From Natrialbaceae archaeon Tc-Br11_E2g1 (lineage in GTDB: Archaea; Halobacteriota; Halobacteria; Halobacteriales; Natrialbaceae): DNA of 5,609 bases. Positions within the stretch are counted from its first letter, which is position 1. The number at the start of each line of letters is the position of its first letter. The translations under genes and the position numbers were made by a program. Location: positions 1-5,609 of the forward strand of contig LKNC01000188.1 in NCBI GenBank assembly GCA_001564255.1. Reading direction: 5' to 3'. The notes beneath the pieces were generated by a model. The model did no database searches, was not told where the DNA came from, and worked only from the letters and a program-made list of their open reading frames with translations. Below, one piece after another: positions 1-4,639 of the stretch.

Positions 1-301
1 CGTCCTGCCGATCAGCGACGCCAACCTCGGCTACGCCCACCGCGTCGCAAGCGAGTTCGACGGCTTCCGCGTCGAAGTCGACGATCGGGACTCCACCCTC
101 GAACGGAAGATCCGCGCAGCCCACGACGATCGGGTCCCCTACCAGATCATCGTCGGCGACAACGAGGAAGAAGCGGGCAACATCTCGGTGCGTGATCGCT
201 TCGAAGACCAGGAGTACGACGTCGAACTCGAGGCGTTCCGGGCCCACCTCGAGGCCGAACGCGAGACAAAGCGTTCGGAGCCGGACTTCCTGGCGGACTG
301 A
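1..301 (+). CDS. thrS: Threonyl-tRNA synthetase, C-terminal end (partial)
   Basis: Reading from base 2, 99 residues are visible up to TGA at 299-301; the gene begins outside the window. The visible part matches the C-terminal anticodon-binding domain of class II threonyl-tRNA synthetases. It opens with LPISDANLGYAHRVASEFD, continues with a DRDSTLERKIRAAHDDRVPY segment that aligns with the helix and turn before the conserved Tyr/Gln strand, then YQIIVGDNEEEAGNISVRDR, and ends in a charged helical tail. In this family the domain recognises the tRNA-Thr anticodon, and the absent upstream part carries catalysis and editing. The enzyme is cytosolic and attaches threonine to tRNA. The stop codon is shared with the first base of a short inverted-repeat element that may end the transcript. 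Confidence 0.9.
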   Translation, partial: VLPISDANLGYAHRVASEFDGFRVEVDDRDSTLERKIRAAHDDRVPYQIIVGDNEEEAGNISVRDRFEDQEYDVELEAFRAHLEAERETKRSEPDFLAD

Positions 302-346
302 TACTACTGGACAAAACGGTTTACACTGACAGTTTTCCGGCAGTAT
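301..346. repeat. Short terminal-inverted-repeat element, copy 1 (46 bp)
   Basis: The left arm ATACTACTGGACAAAAC (301-317) pairs imperfectly with GTTTTCCGGCAGTAT (332-346). Bases 301-327 are identical, 27 of 27, to 4531-4557 in the second element of this window. The right arm resembles the right arm of that copy, with shared CCGGCAGT. Base 301 is also the A of the thrS TGA stop. A T4 run (333-336) in the descending arm would suit transcription termination for thrS. Copy 1 looks like the long form with its middle removed. It contains no coding sequence. It could be a MITE remnant, a REP-like element or a dispersed terminator; the sequence alone does not decide. Confidence 0.75.
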
Positions 347-370
347 GACGACGGCTACGGGCCGGCACAC

Positions 371-384
371 ACCACGTTCGTGGT
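371..384. repeat. 14-bp inverted repeat upstream of the regulator promoter
   Basis: ACCACG (371-376) and CGTGGT (379-384) are exact reverse complements separated by TT. The site ends about 24 bases before the TATA region of the HTH/phosphoribosyltransferase gene, where archaeal activator sites often lie. A six-base arm is short enough to occur by chance in GC-rich DNA, so this is only a candidate site. Confidence 0.25.
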
Positions 385-406
385 ACTCTGACCGCCGACT
401 GCGTAC

Positions 407-423
407 CGAAATACCCATATTTG
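407..423 (+). promoter_or_regulatory. Archaeal BRE/TATA promoter for the HTH-phosphoribosyltransferase gene
   Basis: CGAAATACCCATATTTG resembles a BRE (CGAAA) followed by an AT-rich TATA-like stretch in otherwise GC-rich DNA. Its centre is about 24-28 bases before ATG 443, so transcription would start at or next to that codon. This supports a leaderless mRNA and is the main reason for choosing 443 as the start. Confidence 0.6.
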
Positions 424-438
424 TGTAGTCGTGGGTAT
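411..438. promoter_or_regulatory. Candidate operator: 7-bp inverted repeat over the promoter
   Basis: ATACCCA (411-417) and TGGGTAT (432-438) are exact reverse complements separated by 14 bases, with arm centres 21 bases apart, about two helical turns. The left arm lies in the TATA region and the right arm ends just before the predicted transcription start at about 443. A dimeric DNA-binding protein bound here would block TBP/TFB or polymerase. Because the downstream gene encodes a helix-turn-helix protein, autoregulation is the simplest inference. No experimental operator for this family is known to me. Confidence 0.45.
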
Positions 439-442
439 GGTC

Positions 443-1153
443 ATGAACAGAGCCGAGAAGGCCACCCTCCAGTTGCGGGCCGTCGACGTGTTGTGTATGC
501 TCAAGGAAACCCGCACGTACGACGAGCTGGCAACGCGGACGGGGTTGCCCGCGGGCGACCTCAACCGGTACGTCAACGGCCACGTCCTCCCGAGTGCCGA
601 CCGGGCCCGGACCGTCGTCGAGGACGTCGGCCGGGAGGCACTCGCGGCGGAACTCGACGCCCGGATCGGCCTCGATTCGGAGGGGTACGTCGACACCTCC
701 GGTGCGGTCTTCGATCAGCCGTTTCTCGATCTCGTCGCCCCCGTCGTCGCCGAGACCTTCGAGTTCGGCCGTCCCGACCTCGTCCTCACGGCCGCGACCG
801 ACGGCATCACGCTTTCGAGCGCACTCGCCAGGTACTACGGCGTCCCCTGTGCCTACGCGAAAAAGCGCAAGGAGACCGCCGTCGAGGAGTTCATCGAGGC
901 CAGACAGCGTCTGGATTCGGGAATCGAACTCACCTACTACCTGCCGACCTCGGCGATCGAGGGTGGCCAGTCGGTGCTCGTCGTCGACGATCTCATCCGC
1001 TCTGGGGAGACCCAGGAGCTGTTACTCGAGATCGTCGAATCCGCCGACGCGACGGTCGCCGGCGTCTTCGCGCTCATCGCCGCCGGAACCGCCGGCATCG
1101 ACCGTGCGCGGGCGCGGACCGACGCGCCGGTCGACGCGTTGACGACCGTGTGA
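443..1153 (+). CDS. HTH-domain/phosphoribosyltransferase-domain protein, probable transcription regulator
   Basis: This is a two-domain protein of 236 residues. Residues about 12-56 form a Cro/XRE-like helix-turn-helix, with the TYDELATRTGLPAGDLNRYV segment as the likely helix-turn-helix core. The rest is a type I phosphoribosyltransferase fold: a TAATDGITL loop at 116-124, a basic KKRK patch at 140-143 and the PRPP-binding motif VLVVDDLIRSGET at 178-190, with its Asp-Asp pair and SGET loop. The family layout suggests a sensor of PRPP or a nucleotide that regulates transcription, as in haloarchaeal GfcR, which has the same architecture. This sequence is not GfcR itself, and its target and ligand are unknown. 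An upstream GTG at 431 and ATG at 437 are in frame. ATG 443 was preferred because it sits at leaderless distance from the TATA box and opens with the natural MNRAEKA. A salvage phosphoribosyltransferase is the alternative. The 3' end stops one base from the convergent archaellin-like gene. Confidence 0.8.
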   Translation: MNRAEKATLQLRAVDVLCMLKETRTYDELATRTGLPAGDLNRYVNGHVLPSADRARTVVEDVGREALAAELDARIGLDSEGYVDTSGAVFDQPFLDLVAPVVAETFEFGRPDLVLTAATDGITLSSALARYYGVPCAYAKKRKETAVEEFIEARQRLDSGIELTYYLPTSAIEGGQSVLVVDDLIRSGETQELLLEIVESADATVAGVFALIAAGTAGIDRARARTDAPVDALTTV

Positions 1154-1154
1154 G

Positions 1155-1381
1155 CTACACCTCGACGATACCCTCGCCCTCGAGGGCCTCGATGTCGATC
1201 TGGCTCGACACCATCCCCTGGGACGCACTGGACGTATCCGACGCCTGGATCCGTAACACGCCCGCCGTATCGATCAGGACGGTCGCCGCGATCGTCGCGA
1301 CGAGGATCACCGCGATGAAGACGACGAGCGTATCAACCCACGGATCCCCTCGGGGCCGGTTTCGAGCGGTGAGTCGGACAC
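1155..1381 (-). pseudogene. Archaellin/type IV pilin-like short protein, apparently frameshifted
   Basis: On the minus strand, GTG at 1381 opens MSDSPLETGPEGIRG. The continuation VDTLVVFIAVILVATIAATV and then LIDTAGVLRIQA lies in another frame, read from 1337 to the TAG at 1157-1155. The second part closely matches the N-terminal hydrophobic segment of haloarchaeal archaellins (as I recall them, [20 protein letters not shown] followed by NTAGFLQ). The first part ends in Arg-Gly, just where prepilin peptidase cleaves archaellins. Restoring one G in the GGG run at 1337-1339 would join the parts into a 75-residue precursor. No ATG, GTG or TTG lies in the second frame between cofG and the hydrophobic segment. 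Full archaellins are about 190 residues or more, so even the joined product has only the helix plus about 30 residues and lacks the outer beta domain. It could be a decayed gene, a small pilin-like gene with a sequencing indel, or, less likely, programmed frameshifting. Confidence 0.55.
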
Positions 1382-1392
1382 GAGTCAGGACT

Positions 1393-1405
1393 GAAACACT
1401 TATTC
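1393..1405. promoter_or_regulatory. TATA-like region between divergent archaellin-like gene and cofG
   Basis: GAAACACTTATTC is the only AT-rich stretch between the two genes. Read on the plus strand, GAAAC could serve as a BRE before CTTATT, with the box centre about 28-31 bases before the cofG GTG/ATG pair. Read on the minus strand, GAATAAGTG lies about 19-21 bases before the GTG at 1381, a little short for a leaderless start. The assignment to cofG is the stronger one. Confidence 0.5.
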
Positions 1406-1430
1406 CGTTCGGGACCCCCACTCCGAGGTG

Positions 1431-2561
1431 ATGATCCCCGGCGTTGGCGAGTACGGCGTCGACCTCTCGATCGAGGCGGACGACCTCGAGGGACTGCTCT
1501 CGGTGACGCCCGCGGACGTCTCCCCCCCACCGGAACTCACCTTCGCCCGGAACGTCTTCGTCCCCCTGACGACGGCCTGTCGGTACACCTGTACCTACTG
1601 TACGTACTTCGACCCGCCCGGGGACGCCTCCCTGCTCTCCCTCGAAGAGGTCCGGGAGATCTGTCGGCGGGGGGCCGACGCCGGCTGTACGGAAGCGCTC
1701 TTTACGTTCGGCGACGACCCCGACGACCGCTACACGGCGATCCACGAACAACTCGAGGCGTGGGGCTACGACTCGATTCACACCTACCTGCGGGCGGCCT
1801 GTGAAGTCGCCCTCGAGGAGGGTTTGCTCCCCCACGCGAACCCGGGCGACCAGACCCGCGAAGAGATGGCCGCGGTCGCCGACCTGAACGCGAGCATGGG
1901 TACGATGCTCGAGACCACGGCCGAGGTCGACGCCCACGCCGGCCCCCGCCGGAAGGTGCCGGGTCAGCGCCTGCGGACGATACAGAACGCTGGCGAGCTC
2001 GCCGTCCCGTTCACGACCGGAATTCTGGTCGGCATCGGCGAGAGCTGGGAGGACCGTGCCGAAAGCGTACTCGCTATCCGCGAACTCCACGATCGTTACG
2101 ACCACGTCCAGGAGGTGATCGTCCAGCCAGTCGTCGACAACGAGCGGTGGTCCGGGGGGACGCCGACGCTCGAGACCATGCGCCGGGTGACGGCGATGGC
2201 GCGGGCGGCGCTCCCCGAAGAAGTATCCGTCCAGGTCCCGCCCAACCTCGCACCCGCCCGCGAGCTCGTCGACTGTGGGGTAGACGACTTGGGTGGCGTC
2301 TCGCCCGTGACCGACGACCACGTCAACCCCGACTACGCCTGGCCGGAACTGCGCGAACTCGAGGCCGTCGCCGAGGCCGCTGGCGTCCCCTTGCGCGAGC
2401 GGTTGCCCGTCTACGAGCGATTTTTGCCGTCCGAACTGCGACGCGATGACTTCTCGGGACGGCCGGCCGAGGCGGTGGACGATCGCGAGTGGATCCCGCC
2501 GCGAATCCGGGAGACACTCGAGGCCAACGTCCGTGACTCGGTCGGACGAGTTCGGGGATAA
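1431..2561 (+). CDS. cofG: 7,8-didemethyl-8-hydroxy-5-deazariboflavin (F0) synthase subunit CofG
   Basis: CofG is a radical SAM enzyme. Together with CofH it makes F0, the deazaflavin chromophore of coenzyme F420, from tyrosine and a ribityl-aminouracil; F420 is a hydride carrier in archaea. The [4Fe-4S]/SAM cysteines are in CRYTCTYC at residues 50-57 (C50, C54, C57), preceded by the family's FVPLTTA strand. Further matches are FTFGDDPDDRY (typical of CofG), LLPHANPGDQTREEM, the MGTMLETTAE strand, the glycine-rich GILVGIGE at 197-204, and IVQPVVDNERW with VQVPPNLAP. The length of 376 residues fits archaeal CofG. ATG 1431 was chosen; GTG 1428 directly before it is in frame and equally possible, since the TATA-like box lies about 28-31 bases upstream. 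cofH is not in the window. The gene stands alone, divergent from the archaellin-like remnant and followed by a separately promoted membrane gene. Confidence 0.93.
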   Translation: MIPGVGEYGVDLSIEADDLEGLLSVTPADVSPPPELTFARNVFVPLTTACRYTCTYCTYFDPPGDASLLSLEEVREICRRGADAGCTEALFTFGDDPDDRYTAIHEQLEAWGYDSIHTYLRAACEVALEEGLLPHANPGDQTREEMAAVADLNASMGTMLETTAEVDAHAGPRRKVPGQRLRTIQNAGELAVPFTTGILVGIGESWEDRAESVLAIRELHDRYDHVQEVIVQPVVDNERWSGGTPTLETMRRVTAMARAALPEEVSVQVPPNLAPARELVDCGVDDLGGVSPVTDDHVNPDYAWPELRELEAVAEAAGVPLRERLPVYERFLPSELRRDDFSGRPAEAVDDREWIPPRIRETLEANVRDSVGRVRG

Positions 2562-2562
2562 G

Positions 2563-2571
2563 AACGTTTAA
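2563..2571 (+). promoter_or_regulatory. TATA-like box for the downstream membrane-protein gene
   Basis: AAGAACGTTTAA begins at the last bases of the cofG stop and stands out as AT-rich. The box centre near 2568 places transcription start around 2594, a few bases before ATG 2601. The downstream gene may therefore be transcribed on its own as well as by read-through from cofG. Confidence 0.45.
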
Positions 2572-2600
2572 CCCGTTCGTGGTCCCTACTTCGCACGTCA

Positions 2601-3014
2601 ATGGGAGCGAACGGGAACCCGCCGTCGCTGTATCTCCTGCTCGCAAGCGCCGCAGTTGCGACGCTCGTCGTCCACCTCTCGTTCGTCCCCGAACACTTCC
2701 CCGAGGACCCGCTCGGGTCGGCCCCCTACCTGCTGGTCGGCTGGCTGACCTTCGCGATGGCTTTCTACGTCGCCGGACGGCTCCTCTCTTCGCCCGGAGA
2801 GCTCCCGAGTATGCGCGCAGCCGACATCGGGGTCGGGCTCTTTCTCGTCTCGCTCATCCTGGCCGGCGGACTCGACGCGTTGGGGTTTCCCCCCGTGGCC
2901 GTTCTCGAGGCGTACGTCCTCCCCGCAGTCGGCATCTACGCCGGCCTCGCGCTCGTCGGGTGGTCGATCGGCCAGCGCACGAAGGCGATAAACCGGATCG
3001 CTGGCGGCGACTGA
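2601..3014 (+). CDS. Four-helix integral membrane protein of unknown function
   Basis: I do not recognise this 137-residue protein as a named family. Four hydrophobic segments are clear: about 8-29 (SLYLLLASAAVATLVVHLSF), 41-61 (APYLLVGWLTFAMAFYVAGR), 73-93 (AADIGVGLFLVSLILAGGLD) and 99-124. A short basic tail, GQRTKAINR, follows. The loop between helices 1 and 2 is acidic and proline-rich (PEHFPEDPLG), and the basic C-terminal tail suggests that end is cytoplasmic. No catalytic motif or signal peptide cleavage site is visible. The ATG at 2601 sits at near-leaderless distance from a TATA-like box right after cofG. The TGA stop is two bases from the stop of the convergent universal stress gene, so the two transcripts must overlap at their 3' ends. 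It is probably a haloarchaea-conserved membrane protein; the role is unknown. Confidence 0.75.
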   Translation: MGANGNPPSLYLLLASAAVATLVVHLSFVPEHFPEDPLGSAPYLLVGWLTFAMAFYVAGRLLSSPGELPSMRAADIGVGLFLVSLILAGGLDALGFPPVAVLEAYVLPAVGIYAGLALVGWSIGQRTKAINRIAGGD

Positions 3015-3016
3015 TA

Positions 3017-3454
3017 CTACCCGTCGTCCGTCTCGGCGATCAGCACCTGTACGTCCCCAAAGCGGATCACGTAGTCGGCGACGCTGCCGACCGCCATCCG
3101 GTGGACCCCACCTTGCCCTCGAGTCCCCATCACGACCAGGTCCGCCTCGGCCTCCTCGGCGTACTCGAGGATCGTCTCACCGGGTGGTCCGGACGGCGTC
3201 GCCGTCTCGACCGCGAGGCCGCGTTCGGTGGCCCGGTCCTCGAGGCGGTCTACGGACTGGTTGGCTTTCGCCTCGATCGCCGCCTCGGCGCTCGCGGCGT
3301 CACCCGGAAGTCTGAGTTTCCCGAGCGGCCCCGGGTCGACGGCACAGACGACGTGAACGGTCGCGTCGTGGTGGTCTGCGAGATCGAAGGCCGTCTCGGC
3401 GGCCGAGTCGGCGTAGTCGCTGCCGTCGGTCGGAACGACGATGTCGTCGTACAT
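3017..3454 (-). CDS. Universal stress protein, UspA family
   Basis: This is a complete single-domain Usp of 145 residues, the usual size. It starts with MYDDIVVPTDGSDYADSAAE, the characteristic first strand and Asp-Gly-Ser turn. It has the strand HVVCAVD near 34-40, the strand ADLVVMG at 104-110, and the nucleotide-binding motif G-x2-G-x9-G-S at G110, G113 and G123-S124. The motif is intact, so this is an ATP-binding type Usp, generally a cytosolic dimer linked to stress tolerance. Haloarchaea carry many paralogues, so no specific symbol is given. The ATG at 3454 lies about 26 bases from a TATA-like box. The gene is divergent from purM and convergent, with a two-base gap, with the membrane gene. 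Confidence 0.9.
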   Translation of the reverse strand: MYDDIVVPTDGSDYADSAAETAFDLADHHDATVHVVCAVDPGPLGKLRLPGDAASAEAAIEAKANQSVDRLEDRATERGLAVETATPSGPPGETILEYAEEAEADLVVMGTRGQGGVHRMAVGSVADYVIRFGDVQVLIAETDDG

Positions 3455-3476
3455 CGGCCGTACGCACGCGTCGCAG

Positions 3477-3484
3477 TTTGAAAA
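3477..3484 (-). promoter_or_regulatory. TATA-like box for the universal stress gene
   Basis: On the minus strand TTTTCAAA is the AT-rich stretch upstream of the gene. Its centre near 3480 is about 26 bases before the ATG at 3454, the spacing of a leaderless haloarchaeal promoter. Confidence 0.5.
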
Positions 3485-3515
3485 GCCCTCCTCCCGGGCG
3501 GGCGAGGACCGGTGG

Positions 3516-3523
3516 CCTTTTCC
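3516..3523 (+). promoter_or_regulatory. Probable TATA-like box for purM
   Basis: CCTTTTCC is the only T-rich stretch in the 60 bases before purM. Its centre near 3519 is about 28 bases before ATG 3547. This spacing favours a leaderless start at 3547 over the in-frame upstream codon at 3478. As a TATA box it is weak. Confidence 0.35.
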
Positions 3524-3546
3524 TCGCAGCCCGTGGTTTCCCGGGT

Positions 3547-4527
3547 ATGAGCGACAACGACGGCGAGGGGCTGACCTACGCCGACACCGGGGTAGACATC
3601 GAGGAAAGCGAGGACGCCACCGCGGCGTTGCTCGAGGCCTTCGGCAGCGATCTGACGACGGAGTATGCGGGACTGCTCGACATCGGCGACCGCTATCTCG
3701 CGCTGGCGACCGACGGCGTCGGCACCAAGTTGCTCGTGGCCGAAGCCGTTTCGGACTTCTCGACTGTCGGCATCGACTGCATCGCGATGAACGTAAACGA
3801 CCTCGTCGCCGCGGGCGTCGAACCCGTCGCGTTCGTCGACTACCTGGCGATCGACGAGCCGGACGACGAGGTCACCACCGAGATCGGTGCGGGTCTCGCC
3901 GTGGGCCTCGAGCGAGCCGACATGACCCTCCTCGGCGGGGAGACGGCCGTCATGCCCGAGGTCGTGAACGGCTTCGACCTGGCGGGCACCTGTGCCGGCC
4001 TCGCGAAGAAAGACGAGGTCCTCGAGGGCGAGGCCCAGGCCGGTGACGTCCTCGTCGGTTTCCCCTCCAACGGTATCCACTCGAACGGGCTGACACTCGC
4101 ACGAGAAGCCGTTACCCGGACTCACGAGTACGCCGACCCGTTCCCGTACGACGACGAGCGGACGATCGGCGAGGAGTTGCTCCGGCCGACGAAGATCTAC
4201 ACGGACTTGCTCGAACCGATGTACGAACACGGCGTCCGTGCGGCGGCACATATCACGGGCGGGGGCTGGAGTAACCTCCTGCGGATGGGCGAACGCAAGT
4301 ACGTCGTCGACGACCCCTTCCCGGCCGGGCCGATCTTCGAGTTTATTCAGGAGGAGGGGTCGGTGAGCGACGAGGAGATGCACCGCACGTTCAACATGGG
4401 CACCGGCTTCGTCGTCGCCCTGCCGGAAGACCGCGTCGAGGACTTCCTCGCCGACACCGACGGCCGGATCGTCGGCCACGTCGGAGAGGGCGAGTCGGTC
4501 GAAATCCGCGGACTCTCCCTTTCCTGA
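3547..4527 (+). CDS. purM: Phosphoribosylformylglycinamidine cyclo-ligase (AIR synthetase)
   Basis: PurM is a cytosolic enzyme that closes the imidazole ring in de novo purine synthesis, converting FGAM plus ATP to AIR. The 326 residues carry the family's landmarks in order: ATDGVGTK (54-61), MNVND (81-85), VDYLA (97-101), GGETAVMPE (130-138), SNGIHSNGLTLAR (174-186), HITGGGWSNLLRM (235-247) and FNMGTGFVV (282-290). The length is normal and nothing is missing. The frame is open back to 3478, but the first 23 codons there (MKSPPPGRARTGG...) are basic and Pro/Arg-rich, unlike the acidic MSDNDGEGLTYADTGVDI that begins the conserved protein. The TATA-like spacing also supports 3547. No other purine gene is in the window. 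The 3' end faces brp across a long inverted-repeat element. Confidence 0.95.
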   Translation: MSDNDGEGLTYADTGVDIEESEDATAALLEAFGSDLTTEYAGLLDIGDRYLALATDGVGTKLLVAEAVSDFSTVGIDCIAMNVNDLVAAGVEPVAFVDYLAIDEPDDEVTTEIGAGLAVGLERADMTLLGGETAVMPEVVNGFDLAGTCAGLAKKDEVLEGEAQAGDVLVGFPSNGIHSNGLTLAREAVTRTHEYADPFPYDDERTIGEELLRPTKIYTDLLEPMYEHGVRAAAHITGGGWSNLLRMGERKYVVDDPFPAGPIFEFIQEEGSVSDEEMHRTFNMGTGFVVALPEDRVEDFLADTDGRIVGHVGEGESVEIRGLSLS

Positions 4528-4530
4528 TTC

Positions 4531-4639
4531 ATACTACTGGACAAAACGGTTTACACTCGATCGCACTCGAACGGCCGCCACCGCCGGCGGCGCGCCGTGA
4601 GACGCGATCGAGTGTTCACTGGCTTTTGTCCGGCAGTCT
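4531..4639. repeat. Terminal-inverted-repeat element, copy 2 (109 bp, long form)
   Basis: The left end ATACTACTGGACAAAA (4531-4546) is mirrored by TTTTGTCCGGCAGTCT (4624-4639). Inside it, ACACTCGATCGC (4553-4564) and GCGATCGAGTGT (4604-4615) are a perfect 12-bp pair. A GC-rich inner hairpin, GCCGCC (4574-4579) with GGCGGC (4586-4591), sits in the loop. The first 27 bases are identical to copy 1 at 301-327. The element begins three bases after the purM stop and its last base is shared with the brp stop codon, so it fills the convergent intergenic space. It has no coding potential. It may be a small non-autonomous mobile element, a REP-like sequence, or a bidirectional terminator that has been dispersed. 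Confidence 0.8.
4553..4627. terminator. Possible bidirectional terminator between purM and brp
   Basis: The 12-bp perfect stem (4553-4564 with 4604-4615) is followed rightward by a T4 run at 4624-4627. Read from the other strand, it is followed by a T4 run from the AAAA at 4543-4546. Haloarchaeal termination mainly depends on oligo-T in the coding strand, so each convergent gene has a T run available after the hairpin. The T runs are short, so this function is inferred. Confidence 0.4.

Noticed and set aside
421..1431. A 336-codon plus-strand frame overlapping the phosphoribosyltransferase gene
   Set aside because: It is extremely Arg-rich, shows no family motif, and overlaps a gene with an intact PRPP motif in the other frame.
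1421..1433. Shine-Dalgarno-like GAGGTGAT at the cofG start
   Set aside because: It overlaps the start codon itself, too close to act as a ribosome-binding site for ATG 1431; the TATA spacing points to a leaderless mRNA.
1155..2321. A long open frame on the minus strand covering most of cofG
   Set aside because: Only its last 60 codons (1337-1158) look like protein, the archaellin-like segment. The rest is antisense to a clear cofG, rich in Arg, Gly and Val as expected of a GC-rich shadow frame.
3012..3020. TGATACTAC after the membrane gene, resembling the start of the repeat element at 299-307
   Set aside because: The match ends after nine bases, with no GGACAAAA and no right arm, so it is probably chance around a stop codon.
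3478..3546. Extended N-terminus for purM starting at 3478
   Set aside because: The extra 23 residues are basic and Pro/Arg-rich, overlap the usp promoter region, and lie upstream of the likely TATA box; the conserved protein begins at 3547.
3250..4479. A 409-codon open frame on the minus strand opposite purM
   Set aside because: It is antisense to conserved purM motifs along most of its length and runs into the usp gene in another frame; its composition is that of a shadow frame.
4565..4603. Small RNA or CRISPR-like hairpin in the middle of the long element
   Set aside because: There is a single GC-rich hairpin with no repeat-spacer periodicity and no tRNA-like features; it is explained as the loop of the inverted-repeat element.
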